Part shown: positions 1 through 14,000 of the stretch, in pieces | How the letters are laid out: every line of letters begins with the position of its first letter | Numbering within the stretch: position 1 is the stretch's first letter | Assembly (NCBI GenBank): GCA_007844125.1 | Contig: CM017558.1 | Span: forward strand, 47,192,164 to 47,256,163 | Direction of reading: 5' to 3' | DNA: 64,000 nt | From: Sinonovacula constricta | Lineage: Eukaryota > Mollusca > Bivalvia > Cardiida > Solecurtidae | Notes under the pieces: model-generated | The model's input: the letters and a program-made list of their open reading frames with translations, nothing else | Told to the model about the DNA's origin: nothing | Database searches by the model: none | Position numbers and translations under genes: made by a program

Positions 1-576
1 CAAAGTTTTGATATATAGCCATATATGAAAAATGGTCAGACCCCTGGGGGCATGTGTTTAGACAGATCAATTTTTTTCAAAAATCTTGATACAGGGCCAC
101 CCAAAGAAAATGTATACCAAATATGAAGGCTCTAGCTCTTGTAGTTTCTGACAAGAAGATTTCCAAGTTTTCATACCGGTAAATACCCATATACGGACAA
201 TGGCCCCGCCCCTGTTGACCATGTTTTTTTGTGTTTTTTTGACAGATCAGAATTATTTTAATATTCTTCATTTAGAGCAACCCAAAGAATAAGTATACCA
301 CATATCAAGGCCCTAGCTCTTGCAGTTTCTGACAAAATGGTTTTAAAAGTTTTCCTATATAGCCATTTATGGAAAATGGCCATGCCCCTGATGAATCAAA
401 ATTATTTTTACAACTTTTCATTCCCCTGCCTGCTTAAGCTTCTGATAAAGTTTGGCTGAATTTGGCCCAGCAGTTTCAGAGAAGATCTTGTTTGAAGATG
501 TTAAAGGATGCTGGAAGCCAGGTGGTGGGTGATCATAAAGCTCACCCTTAGCATAACATCTGGTGAGCTAAAAAGG
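1..576 (-). repeat. Interspersed repeat, truncated by window start
   Basis: The minus strand starts near 576 with a segment like AGCTCACCAGATG and runs off the window. Inside are two diverged tandem modules of roughly 190 bp carrying 'tagctcttg(c/t)agtttctgac' and 'aatggcc..gcccctg'. The same modules occur on the plus strand at about 31883-32440. Ends resembling TCACCTGA are common in bivalve repeats (from memory, not searched). No coding capacity is visible; a 69-codon open frame at 508-717 is not supported. Confidence 0.65.
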
Positions 577-1213
577 AACAATAAGAGATGTTTTGTCACC
601 TTTTTTCAATCCTACCGACCAATGCAACACTGTGACAGTCCATCTAAAGAAATACATGCATATTGCAATGTTGCTTGTTTGGTTTCTTTTGTAAGATGTG
701 ATTATGAGAAAAAATAACATTTATCAATACATTGTATAGTAATTTTCTTTCTTTCATCTATAAATTAAAATTTACTACCTTTAATGTTATTTATTTAAAT
801 TGTCCTAGTTACACTATTGCACTGGAACATGATACACAGAACTACGCTTTGTGTCCTTAAATTAATATGTCACTATCAATTCAATCTGTGTATTTTTTAT
901 GACTGCCATATACTTTTGATGTTTATTACTGCAAGGGAAGTTTGTAAATAAACAACATTAAGCTGTGTTGTTGTACAAGAACCACTTATGATAGACATTG
1001 TCAGCTGAGTGACAATAAAATTAGAAGATGAAAAGCATAACAGCATATTGTTTTGAACATCAGCATGATCGCATGTTAGCTAGTGATCTGAGATATAGTG
1101 TTATTCATTTTGGTTAAATAAGTATTTTTTTAAAAACATCAGAAAAAAAATAATTTTATTTACAATACCAAGTTACTTTAAGTCACAATTCAAAAATAAA
1201 TGATAACACCTCA
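577..1213. other. AT-rich sequence, nothing recognised
   Basis: About 640 bases of AT-rich DNA with frequent stops in all frames. I see no repeat, splice-site pair or protein similarity. Confidence 0.6.
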
Positions 1214-3230
1214 CCATGTGGGTCAGTGGCCATGGTTGAGTCCGTCAAATAATAATGCCTCACCATGGAGGTCAGCGTTCAGTCACCAAATATCATCTCA
1301 ACATGTGAGTCAGTAGCCATGGTTGAATCGCCAAATAATAACACCTTACCATGGGGGTCAGTGGCCATGGTTGAGTTGGCATATAATAACATCTCACCAT
1401 GTTGGTCAGTGGCCATAATAGAGTAGCCACATAAAAGCACCTCACCATGGTGGTCAGTGGCCATCGCTGAGTCGCCAAATAATTACACCTCACCATTTGG
1501 GTCAGTGGCCATGGTTGAGTTGCCAAACGATAACACTTCACCATGTGGGTCAGTGGCTGTGGCTTTGGTTGACAGGCCAAATAATACGCCCCATCATGTG
1601 GGTCAGTTGCTGTGGAAGGTCACCAAATGATAACATCTCACCATGTGGGTCAGTGGCTATGGTAGGTCACTAAATATTAACAACCCATCATGTGGGTCAG
1701 TGGCTGTGGTTGACAAGCCAAATGATAAGACCCCACCATGTGTGGCAGTAGCCATGGCTGACAGGCCAAATAATTAGACTCCACCATGTGGGTCAGTGGC
1801 TGTGGTAGGGCACCAAATGATAACACCCCACCATGTAGGTTAGTGGCTGTGGTAGGGCACCAAATGATGCTCTTCACCATGTAGGTAAGTGGCTGTGGTA
1901 GGGCACCAAATGATGCACTTCACCATGTAGGTTAGTGGCTGTGGTAGGGCACAAAATGATGCACTTCACCAGGTAGGTTAGTGGCTGTGGTAGGGCACAA
2001 AATGATGCACTTCACCAGGTAGGTTAGTGGCTGTGGTAGGGCACCAAATGATGCACTTCACCATGTAGGTTAGTGGCTGTGGTAGGGCACAAAATGATGC
2101 ACTTCACCATGTAGGTTAGTGGCTGTGGTAGGGCACCAAATGATGCACTTCACCATGTAGGTTAGTGGCTGTGGTAGGGCACAAAATGATGCACTTCACC
2201 ATGTAGGTTAGTGGCTGTGGTAGGGCACCAAATGATGCCTTCACCATGTAGGTAAGTGGCTGTGGTAGGGCACCAAATGATGCACTTCACCATGTAGGTA
2301 AGTGGCTGTGGTAGGGCACCAAATGATGCACTTCACCATGTAGGTAAGTGGCTGTGGTAGGGCACCAAATGATGCACTTCACCATGTAGGTAAGTGGCTG
2401 TGGTAGGGCACCAAATGATGCACTTCACCATGTAGGTTAGTGGCTGTGGTAGGGCACCAAATGATGCACTTCACCATGTAGGTTAGTGGCTGTGGTAGGG
2501 CACCAAATGATGCACTTCACCATGTAGGTTAGTGGCTGTGGTAGGGCACAAAATGATGCCTTCACCATGTAGGTAAGTGGCTGTGGTAGGGCACCAAATG
2601 ATGCACTTCACCATGTAGGTAAGTGGCTGTGGTAGGGCACCAAATGATGCACTTCACCATGTAGGTTAGTAGCTGTGGTAGGGCACAAAATGATGCACTC
2701 CACCATGTAGGTTAGTGGCTGTGGTAGGGCACAAAATGATGCACTTCACCATGTAGGTTAGTGGCTGTGGTAGGGCACAAAATGATGCACTTCACCATGT
2801 AGGTTAGTGGCTGTGGTAGGGCACAAAATGATGCACTTCACCATGTGGGGCAGTAGCTGTGGTAGACCACCAAATGATAACACTTCACCATGTGGGGCAG
2901 TGGCTGTGGTAGACCACCAAATGATAACACTTCATCATGTGGGTCAGTGGCTGTGGTAGACCACCAAATGATAACACTTTACCATGTGGGTCAGTGGCTG
3001 TGGTAGACCACCAAATGATAACACTTTACCATGTGGGTCAGTGGCTGTGGTAGATCACCAAATGATAACACATCACCATGTGGGTCAGTGGCTGTGGTAG
3101 GTCACCAAATGCTAACACCCCACCATGTGGGTCAGTAGCCATGGTTGACAGGCCAAATGATACCACCCCACCATGTGGGTCAGTGACCATGGTTGACAGG
3201 CCAAATGATTCCACCTCACCATGTGGTTAA
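1214..3230. repeat. 46-bp minisatellite, about 44 copies
   Basis: The unit is 46 bp, with the core 'caccatgtaggttagtggct' followed by 'gtggtagggcaccaaatgat'. Spacing was measured from 2041 to 2087. The central part (about 1830-2850) is nearly homogeneous. The flanks (1214-1800 and 2850-3230) carry diverged units with 'gtgggtcagtggcc' and 'tgataacacc'. Short open frames here on the minus strand come only from the repeat. Confidence 0.95.
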
Positions 3231-5159
3231 GAAGCAGACACTTCCATATGAGCAGGTAGACCTGCAGGACGACCTGTATTGTATGACTCTTCCAATATAC
3301 AGAAATGTATTTGAGGTTTTTCTTTGCCAATAATAACTGGAGGTCAACATGTTGATTGTTACAGTGTTTGTGCAAGATATATGCCATAACAAAAATTAAA
3401 CTTTATAAAATTAAAAATAAATTCTGTGTTACCTTGGATCATTGATGGCTTATTCCTCTCTTTTTCCATTCACATTAAATCCTAATCTTCAGATATGCAA
3501 CAGTTGCTGTGCTTTGAGCCGCGAGCAGAGGCAGAGAAACAACACCTCTTACAACCGAGTATAGCAGAACAATCAGAGGCATACACCTCATGCAGTGAGC
3601 AAGAGGATCTCTAAACATCCAGATTATTGAAGCAGTTTGAGATTTAATAATGCTGCGGCAGCTGCTGTAGTCCTCCGAAGATGTGAGCCATAAGTCACCA
3701 ATAGTACTCTGAGCACAAGCCAACTCTACCACAGGAGAGGGTGCTAAGTAAATGGTCAATAAGTCTCTATTTACAAAATCTTCTCCCATTGATTGGCTGC
3801 CTCAGATTGCCACTTTAAACCTTTTCCAGTTACCTGATACAGCAGCAAAGTTTTAAAGGGGTAGCTGCAACATTTTAGTAACCAGCTGGTTAACATGTTT
3901 ATATCTCTGAAATTAACTACAATTAATGTTATCATTTAAATAGGCATTCCTACATGATGTTCTCTTCACATTTATAAAAAATGATGTAACAATTATGATG
4001 CAATATTACACAGCTTTATGTCTAGATGTTTGTATCATCAGATACAAATGCCCCATGTGTCTTTACCAAAAATACCAGGGATGATAACTCTTACTGAAAT
4101 TGTTACCAGTTAACCTTTCAGAATAACCGGTTAACCTTAACCAGTCGAAAATTCCTTTTGTAGACAGTTTTAAATTTTGATTGCTAATATACTGTATTTA
4201 ATTTGATTATTACTCATATACATGCAATATTTATTGCATTTTTAACATAACAAGGTATAGTTTGTGTTATACCTTTTGTTTCTGCTGACTTTACCAAAAT
4301 GTGACTTTCCCTTGGAAGTGTATGTTGCCATTTTTGGATACAGCTTCGCAGTGTTCTATTTTCCGGTCACTGAGAACAGTATATAAAATACATTTTTAAG
4401 TATATGCTGTGTTTTTAATGTAAACTTAAACTTTTAAAGCATAGTTACACCTTTGATTAATACACTTTGATTTATACTTGCGACCTTCATTTGCATTTAC
4501 ATACGTACTTGATGCAGGATCAAATTTAAAAGACGAAATCATGCAAAAAAATATTAACATAGATTAAAATGCATCAAGTTTGATTTGTTAAATTAATGAC
4601 TTCAGAAACACCATGCTGAAGTGACCAAATGATACAGATTTTTTTAAATCGGTCTTAACATGAAACTAAGCTCGATATGCAGTAAATGTAACTTAAATGG
4701 TACAATTCCCTATGAAAGAAATAAATATGTGCATGTTAACAGAATGACTTTTCGGTGAAGAATGAACTGGTAACATGTACAGGTCCAATGAGCCAATGGT
4801 CATCAGGATGCAAAAAAGACACCAGCACAATCAGCTAGCACAGAGGTCTCACTGCCATGGATCATTGTCACTTGAAATTTAACTCCTCGGAGGTATATGT
4901 CAGACAGCTAGCAGTCTACAACAGGTGTTAGAATCACCATGGTGCAAATAAGCATGGCCATGAAATAGGTCATCTGGATACTAAGCTAATTGTATGATGC
5001 AGTTTCGTTGAAGGAAATATAGCATGAACATTGCCAGGTTAACCTAACTAGAAGATCGCTACCGGTTCACTGTTTCAGAAAAGGTTTACTGATTAATTAG
5101 TTCCCTAAAAAAATACATATTATGGATTAGAAGTACAATCAAACAAGGCTTTTCATGCA
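3231..5159. other. No supported gene
   Basis: AT-rich DNA. A 104-codon minus-strand frame at 3475-3789 and a short plus-strand frame at about 3493-3612, preceded by 'cttcag', are the only coding-like stretches. Neither resembles a family I know, so I do not call them. Confidence 0.5.
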
Positions 5160-6290
5160 TGCAGTGAGACAACTCGCACATTTCTCACACCCGCTGAAAA
5201 CTATGCTTCAGTTAGGCAGTTGTTACACGAGACTATTTACACACTTCCCATAACGCTGCAAAGCTATACTACAGTTTGGCTGCTGTCACAAATCAGACAA
5301 TTTACACACTTCTCACACCTGCTCAAAAGCTATGTATACAACAGTTAGGCTGCTGTCACACATGAGACAATTACACTCTCATCACAATGCTGAAAAGCAA
5401 GCTACAGTTAGGCTACTGTCACAAATGAGACAATTAACACATTTCTCACACCCGCTGCAAGGCTATATTACAGTTAGGCTACTGTCACACATGAGACAAT
5501 TTACACATTTCTCACACCAGCTGCAAGGCTATACTACAGTTAGGCTACTATCACACATGAGACAATTTACACATTTCTCACACCCACTGCAAGGCTATAC
5601 TACAGTTAGGCTACTATCACACAATCATGAAACAATTTACACATTTCTCACACCAGCTGCAAGGCTATACTCCAGTAAGGCTACTGTCACACATGAGACA
5701 ATATACACATTTCTCACACCCACTGCAAGGCTATACTACAGTTAGGCTACTATCACACATGAGACAATTTACACATTTCTCACACCCACTGCAAGGCTAT
5801 ACTACAGTTAGGCTACAATCACACATGAGACAATTTACACATTTCTCACACCCACTGCAAGGCTATACTCCAGTAAGGCTACTGTCACACATGAGACAAT
5901 ATACACATTTCTCACACCCACTGCAAGGCTATACTACAGTTAGGCTACTATCACACATGAGACAATTTACACATTTCTCACACCCACTGCAAGGCTATAC
6001 TACAGTTAGGCTACAATCACACATGAGACAATTTACACATTTCTCACACCCACTGCAAGGCTATACTACAGTTAGGCTACTATCACACATGAGACAATTT
6101 ATACATATCTCACACCAGCTGCAAGGCAATACTACAGTTAGGCTACTATCACACATGAGACAATTTATACATATCTCACACCCGCTGCAAGGCTATACTA
6201 CAGTTAGGCTGCTGTCATACATGAGACAATTTACTCTCTTGTCACCCTGCTCTAAAGCTATGCCACGCTACAGTTAGGCTGCTGTTACAC
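5160..6290. repeat. 66-bp minisatellite, about 17 copies
   Basis: The unit is 66 bp, containing 'catgagacaatttacacat', 'ttctcacacccactgcaagg' and 'ctatactacagttaggct'. Starts at 5741, 5807 and 5873 give the exact period. Because 66 is divisible by 3, frames of 137 and 216 codons stay open, but they are repeat translations. A three-unit pattern recurs after 198 bp ('tccagtaagg' at 5671 and 5869). Confidence 0.95.
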
Positions 6291-9200
6291 GTACACATGC
6301 TGTTTTCTTTATGCACTTGAATTTTTAACAGAAATTTTCAGAAGATTTTTCGCAAATTTTGTTATTATGGAATGACGTTATGTCTTCTGAAAGGCCAAGG
6401 ACTTGAATGGAGATTGGGCAATTTACAGTCAGTTAGAAACATATTAGAAAAAGCCAGACATTTCCTGATAAAAACCTGTCAAATAAATTGAAAAACAAAA
6501 GTTTACAGTAATTATTTTGTTAACTTTTGTTTCCATGATTTATATCTGGTACAACAGGATCATCTTGTCCAATACAAGAAAATACAATCAATTCCAAAAA
6601 ATTTATTCACAACATTAACATAACAGAACATACACCATTCTTACACTGTTTCCAGCCACTAAAGGCATAACATATATCATAGATTATAAAAGCAGAGTAA
6701 TGTTTGCAAATTTTTCCCTAAACTAATGTAAATAGTGCTATTAAGCAATATCATATACATATCATAGCTTTTACAATGTAAAATACTTCTAATTATTGTT
6801 TTCTCTCAATTTTCTGTGAAATATTTTATAGCAATACAGCATTACAGAAAAAGTGAACTATGGTTATTAATTTTGTCTCAAACAAATGTTACTTACCTTT
6901 CAATCTAACTACAGAAATGCACATGTAGAAAGATAGTTTAAATTACAATTTAAATATTTAATTACTGTAACAATATATAGGACTAAAGCAATTATATTAT
7001 TCTGAATTTTGTCTCATATTGATGTCAATAATCAAGCAATACAGAACTGCAGTAATTAATTGTTTTAAAGTGAATCAATCTCCCTGTCTTTGAGATAACT
7101 CCTCAGGACATGGCTGGTATTGTGTTTAAATGCTTACACATACATTAAGTAGGATTCTCTTATTCAATTAACTGGAAGTAAACATTTTATACAACCAGCT
7201 CAAGAACTGGACATTATTCAATATTGATTATGTTAGATTCGTTGCAATGAATTTTTAAAAAAATGCCAGATACCACCTTTAAACGTCTCCAATCTTCGAC
7301 ACACATCTCCCACAACAATACCCTTTGCCATAACCAATCAAGGTCTCTGAGGATAGGTTTAGTTACTTTCTGTCAATTTGTTCTGAAATTGAATAAGTCT
7401 CTTCCCCGATGTCTACATGACAAACTAGAATAGCTTTGTTTCCCACCTAAGTCCTGCTCAGCTTGCTAACATAGCAAGATTTCTTATGTAGTCTACCGTG
7501 CTGAGGCAAGCCTTTTTTCTATTTGTGGGAAGAAGTTTCCAATCAATTTTGGGAATACTGGCAGTGTAAAAGTTGCCAAGTTGGAGAAAAATGGATTTGA
7601 GAAACATTGCCACAAGTAAAACATTGAAACAATTTGTAGCATTTAATGTCAACACAAATCATAATTTTAAGAAGCCAATTTATCTAGTCCAATATTAAGA
7701 GACTATATGAAAAGTAAAGGCATATATTTGTCCAAACATTTTACCAGACTAATACCTGATATTGTTTTGGATGGAACACTTGGTTGCTGTTTAATTAATT
7801 ATACCTGCTTTCTGGCAATTATCTACATTTAGTTTAAAGTCATATATGCCTTTGGGATGGACCTTTTTGGTGCCAAATACTGTGTTAGAATATATGATCT
7901 TGTAGTGCAAATGATTAAATGCTCAAAATGAGGAGTAAAATAAAATGTTTATTCATCTCACTATATAGTCAAATGATATATGTAATTAAAAGCTTACTTT
8001 CGCTTTCGGTGCCATAGTCGATCATAGCTGATTATTTCATAGGGCATTTACGTCAAAGATGCTGAGAGTAAACGATGCCACCTGTGTTTTTTGTCAACCC
8101 ATAGTGAATTCTAGATTTTTGCTGTTTCATCCTACAAGTTAATAATCTTCTTTTCTTTCTGAATAAGACAAAGCTGGCCTTCCTCTCTTTTGAGTTGAGC
8201 TTCCTGTGTCCGCCATTGTTATTTACAAATTAAGGGTCATGGACAATGGTAAATGCGGGTCAGGGAACAATACGAATGCTTACATAACTGTTCGAACATT
8301 TCTGGAATCAGAGGAAGTAATTTAAAATCTGCTATGACTCCTTAATGCTTAAAGATTTAAAGATTTTTTTTTTTTATTGGCTTAATTTGAAATATATTAA
8401 CAACTATGGACAAACAGCTATTTTGTCAAATAATTACTATCTGAAACATTATTTTGCCAAATTTGATGATGAAATCCTGACCATGTATAAGTTTAATGAA
8501 TATCCCACATTGTCAAAATAAACAGCAATATCTGAACAGCATATGTAATATTTTCTTATTATGTGTTAGTTCCAGTCACTGCGAAATGATCAAATCAAGG
8601 TTTTTATTTACATTAATTATTTTACAAGAGGCCACCATTTCTTAGTTTATTTTTTTGCTTTAAGATCATGTGTCTCCAATATGTATGAAAGAGTTGATCA
8701 GGATTTGGCAAATCAGGATTTACACTACTTTCTGCTTAGTCTCAAACTATATGCAGTTGTTATTTGATAACTAAGATTTTAGTATAGATTTGAATATTAA
8801 CAAATGTGACATAGACTTGGCATTAAAAATGTTCACTTTGGTGTAACATGACCATGTTATACCAACATGTAACCAAGGACATATTTTGTAACCATGATCT
8901 ATAACCATAATCTGTAACAATGACCCATCGTGAGGATCGAGTTTTCAACATTATTTACAGCAATACCATCCTACTCTGTTATTACCTTGCCGACTAGTAG
9001 ACAACAATACATAATAACACCCTGTCATATAGATCCTACTGTCAGACTGAGTTAGGGTCAGTACACCAAAATAGAACCAATTATATGTATTAGCAGCATA
9101 TCACCAATCCCAGGAAACAAACTTTAGCTATGCTAAGTCATTTTCTCACAGAATATATCTAATCACAGGAAAGCATTTTACAGATAATTCTTCTCTTAAC

Positions 9201-10070
9201 TGTCTTTTTTCTCTCAGAAAGATTGGCTCAACATGAAAACTATCGTCCAAAAATAAATAATAGATTCTCTTGTTACAGCATTTAGACATGTAGCCAGGGG
9301 ATACTACAATCCCTGAAAATAGTTACAAAGATTGTAATATTATTGCCAATTCATATTTAGGGTTATATGAGTATTGAAAAGTGTATGCACAAAAACAAAA
9401 ATGCTTAATTTAAAAAGGATTTGTTTATAAATTAATTACCGTGAAACAACTAACTACTTTAACTCACAAAAAAACAAAAATAATGTACAGTAAATGTTCT
9501 ATAAAAATTAAAAGAAAGTTCATTCTACCTATAAAGGAGTAATGCATAAATATTGACAAAAGTGCATAATAAACTGCATCTATTTGGATACATTTTATTA
9601 ATATGTAGACAAAGAATTTTTTTTTTAAATATGCTGAGCATTGCTAACTTATTGAAAATACTTTTTTCCAGCTGAGCTCACATATTTCAATGTTACCCCT
9701 GTTATTATTATATTATTGTCAGCTTCAATAAGACATTGTTTTCACTCATGCATAAAATGTTATAATGCAAGACTGTTGTCCTTGTTTGGTTTAAGGCTAT
9801 CAGACAAACTTAATGTCAGAATAACCTTGTCATTATCAAACAAGCAGAAAATTGACTCTTTTAGCCAAAAATGGTATAAATCCAGTTGTGTGTTTTAGAT
9901 GGCAAACAGACACTATTGGTTTTGCATTTTTTCTTTTCTGTTTGAGAATCATAGAAAAACAGATATTATGACTCAATTCTAAGCCAATTTACTGTATCAT
10001 GATTTAATAGAAAGATTGTGTAAGTGGTTTCTGTCTAGACATAACTCTTCTAACAAGTCTGGATGTTATT
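6291..10070. other. Non-coding AT-rich sequence
   Basis: About 3.8 kb without a recognisable gene. The only landmark is 'ataccacctttaa' at 7270-7282, identical to the terminus of the inverted-end element at 33930-34386. Short open frames such as 7458-7655 and 9716-9898 show no family features. Confidence 0.55.
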
Positions 10071-10330
10071 GTTAAGGCATGCATGGCTTTGTGATAAGAA
10101 GATAATACTGAAGGCATGATGGCTTTGGGATACACAAACAAGATAATACTGAAGGCATGACGGCTTTGGGATACACAAACAAGATAATACTGACCGCTTT
10201 GTGGATAATACTGTTAGTACAATGTCTTCATGGTATCAAAAACAAGATAGTATTTTAGGCATCATGGCTTTCTGATATTAAAAACAATGTAATACTTATG
10301 TCACCATGACTTTGTAACATTAATCAAAGT
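10071..10330. repeat. Degenerate repeat related to the 12.5-kb array
   Basis: Several diverged copies of 'gataatactgaaggcatga' followed by a 'ggctttg' segment, about 40 bp apart. The wording and spacing resemble the 42-bp array at 12.5 kb, so these look like old members or founders of that family. Confidence 0.5.
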
Positions 10331-12289
10331 GCTGAAAAGCGCTGTTTGGGCAATGAAAGTTTTACCTTGTAAGCCATTAAAGGTATGCAAATAATGGTCA
10401 TTTTATTTTTTTCTGTGGTAAGTTGATTTTGCAATGAATTGGAAAGCAGTTAAGTCTTCAGCTGCAAAACAATCACCTCTTGTCAATACAGATGTTATAT
10501 TGCTAATTTTTAAAGCTACAACACCATCAATAATGATTGATTATAGAAACTATTATATTAAGCATACAAATACTTTCCATATGATTGTATATTAACTAAA
10601 ATTAGATCTAAAATTACTTCTCATTAGTGCTACTGGACGCAAGCAACATACACTGAGTTTAATAGTAACTGCCAGTTGGTTGGTACACCTATAGTAAATG
10701 GCTCCATGACAATTGATTTGATTTATTTAGTCAACACTTCTACCCAGTGATCTGACTCTAAATCCTGATTGTAAACCTGGTAATTGCAGAAGGCATTAAG
10801 GCCCCATGTGGGATACTGCAAATATTTTGGCCTATTATGCCATGCATAGCCAGAGGAACACTCGTTCTAGATCTAATAACATTGTTCTTCCTCCTTTTGC
10901 CCATTAATTCACTGAGTGACATTTGTGCGTTATGTTGTTCATTCATATATCTGCATTTCATGTATATCTGCATTACACAATATAATCACTTTAACATCTA
11001 GTTAAAACATATCACAGTATTAATGTTAACATTTGAAGCATGCCTGGACACAACTGATGTGTCTTGTCACTTTCGACATACAGATTTATTACGCTACACA
11101 AACTTTGTCCTGGGCTTTCACTGATCATGGGTAGACGAAGTCATGCAGGGTCAATACTTTGTGCTTCCTAAATTTACCTTTCTCATAACTCTTGATGCTG
11201 TCGTAAATGAGACCACCCCAAAACAACCTAATAATTACTTGTACTAACATATGCTACAGTAATAGAGATTGTATTGAATTTGACACATATATCCTAGTGG
11301 GTGTAGGAATAAAGTAGTAAAATGTATGGGTAATTATGCTTGCTTGTTTGCTTACTCATTTCTACTATCAAAAGTATTTAGCCTTCATCACCATGGACCT
11401 TAAGCACTATCTCTAATAAACACTCAAAATATGCTTATATTAATTTTAAAAGGTGAAAATATACATGTTGGCAAGTCTATGTAAAGGCCGCACAGTTTAT
11501 ACAGCTTTTTGCAAGGCCATTGTCATAAATATAATTTTAAGCAACACATCACACATTTTTCGGCTAAAAAACATATATTTTTCTTTAAAAAAAAAAAAGA
11601 TAAATATTATTTAAAGCTGAGCATGTTATTTTTTTATTTATAGAAAAAAGCTAAAGTGGAGATATTTTTTATAAATGGAAGACAAAAATACCTAGCTTTG
11701 CTTGATTCATAGATAGTTAACCCTTATTATTTTCAATAACTGATAAAATAATACACTTCATTGAACATAATTAAAAAAGCTAAATCTTAATGAGAGTGCT
11801 GCTTAAATACAGAAAAAAACAGCCTTAAATAAATATACAAAAAACTAAATGTAATAGTATAGGATCATTGTTTTCATTTAGGGCTGGTTTGAACTTTACA
11901 ATACATGTATTATTCAGTTATTTTGCCTAAATATCTATTAAACAACAAGACTTAATATACAGAAACTGGAAAGCAAGATATATACATTAAATTACTTGTC
12001 CATTACTTAGAACCTTGACATTTGCATCGTTTTAAAGGAATGATCCTTTAAGGCTTGATTATCTTTAGGAATGAGTTTGAAACCTTTAACTGAAGTCAAA
12101 ACATGGCTGTTATTTGGATAATTTGGGAGACATTCCTCAAACATTAGCAAAGTTCAAAGCATCAACACATCAAAATATCAATAACTCTTCTCTTTACTGA
12201 AAACATTTTAAGGTTAGTAAATCTCCTATGTTAAAAATTTACGTTTATGAGAATATGCTGGGTTTTTTTTTTATGAAACTAATGAAAAT
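10331..12289. other. Non-coding AT-rich sequence
   Basis: About 2 kb with many stops in all frames and no recognised repeat, RNA or coding signal. Confidence 0.5.
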
Positions 12290-13345
12290 AACATTGTGGC
12301 TTGGTGGTACCAAAAGCAAGATAATATTTTAGACATTGTAGCTTTTTTGGTAACTAAGAGAAGAAAATAGTTTAGTTCTTGCAGCTTTGTGATACCGAAA
12401 ACAAGATAATATTTAAGACCACGTAGCATTGTGGTACAAAAAAACAAGATAATACTTTAGGCATAGTGGCTTTCAAGTATCAAAAGTAGGATAATACTGA
12501 AGCCACTAAGGCTTTGTGGTTTCAAAATGTAAAATAAAACTGAAGCCACTAAGGCTTTGTGGTATCAAAAGTAAGACAAAACTGAAGCCACTAAGGCTTT
12601 GTGGTATCAAAAGTAAGACAAAACTGAAGCCACTAAGGCTTTGTGGTATCAAAAGTAAGACAAAACTGAAGCCACTGAGACTTTGTGGTATCAAAAGTAA
12701 GACAAAACTGAAGCGACTGAGACTTTGTGGTACCAAAAGTAAGACAAAACTGAAGCCACTAAGGCTTTGTGGTATCAAAAGTAAGACAAAACTGAAGCCA
12801 CTGAGACTTTGTGGTACCAAAAGTAAGACAAAACTGAAGCCACTGAGACTTTGTGGTATCAAAATTAAAATACAACTGAAGCAGCTGAGGTTCATTAGTA
12901 TCAAAAGTAAGATAAAACTGAAGCCACTTAGGCTTAGTAGTATCAAATGTTAAATAAAATCGAGGCTCTGTAGTGTCAAAAGTAAGATAGAACTGAAGCC
13001 ACTGAGGCTTTTGTAGTATAAAGTGTAAAATAAAACTGAAGCCACTGAGACTCTGTGGTATGAGAAGTAAGATAAAAATGAAGCCCCTAAGTCTCTGTGG
13101 TATGAGAAGTAAGATAAAAATGAAGCCCCTAAGTCTCTGTGGTATGAGAAGTAAATAAAAATGAAGCCCCTAAGTCTCTGTGGTATGAGAAGTAAGATAA
13201 AAATGAAGCCCCTAAGTCTCTGTGGTATTAAAAGTAAAATAGAACTGAAGCCATGGAAGCTTTAGCATAAAAAATGACCATTTATGTGTCATAGCACTGT
13301 GGGGTAAAAACAAGATAATACTTTAGGAGTTCCAGTATCAAAAAC
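12290..13345. repeat. 42-bp minisatellite with degenerate flanks
   Basis: The core at about 12500-13260 has about 18 units of 42 bp with 'gccactaaggctttgtggta' and 'tcaaaagtaagacaaaactg'. A second subtype, 'aagcccctaagtctctgtgg', fills about 13075-13230. Looser copies extend to both sides. The 42-bp period keeps frames of about 145 codons open on both strands; both are artefacts of the repeat. Confidence 0.93.
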
Positions 13346-14000
13346 AAAATATGACTGTTCCCTAAGGTAAGATAAGACAATGTGATTTCTCAGAAGATAT
13401 TAAATATGAACAAACATTTACTTTCCTGTTTAAAAAAAAAGAGTTTAATATTATGCACAAGAAAAAACACATAGTGACACAAAAAATACAACCAATAAAA
13501 CTATTTGCTTCAGAATCAACAGCCATTTGAAAACAACTGCACTTTAACACATTCAAACAAAAAAGCCAATGAAAGTCTATGACCACCACATGAAGTTCCT
13601 GCCACCACTACCACCAGTACTATTACCTGATCCAATATACAACACACAACACTTATGGCAATCACCATCTTTCCATCTCTAATAGCCAGAAGTACAAGTA
13701 CTGACATTTTATCAACTTCTTTTCCAGTGACAAAAATGTCAGTATAACCATAGAAACATCAATACTTGTGCCAGTAGAAATTTCAGTTTTACTTTTTTCT
13801 ACTAGATGTGGGCCTACAAAAGACACACACATATTCAATGACACCCTGCCTCACATGTACATGTACATGAAAGTAGTTTTCTTGGTACAATAATTCTCCT
13901 AATAGACTTATTATCCAGTTAAGCCTTATGGATGCCATTGGACTTAAAAGTCATTCCTTTCCAATTAGGTGAAGGGTGGGATTCTGCTGATGGTAGAGAC
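13346..14000. other. No supported gene
   Basis: Three short overlapping minus-strand frames (13362-13844) are hydrophobic but match nothing I know and lack splice-site support. Confidence 0.45.

Noticed and set aside
3475..3789. 104-codon minus-strand frame and a plus-strand possible terminal exon (about 3493-3612)
   Set aside because: No recognisable family and no partner exon; could be chance.
5332..6277. Repeat protein frames of 137 and 216 codons
   Set aside because: 66-bp tandem repeat; no start context, signal peptide or splice support.
12506..12953. Overlapping frames of about 145 codons on both strands
   Set aside because: Translations of the 42-bp minisatellite.
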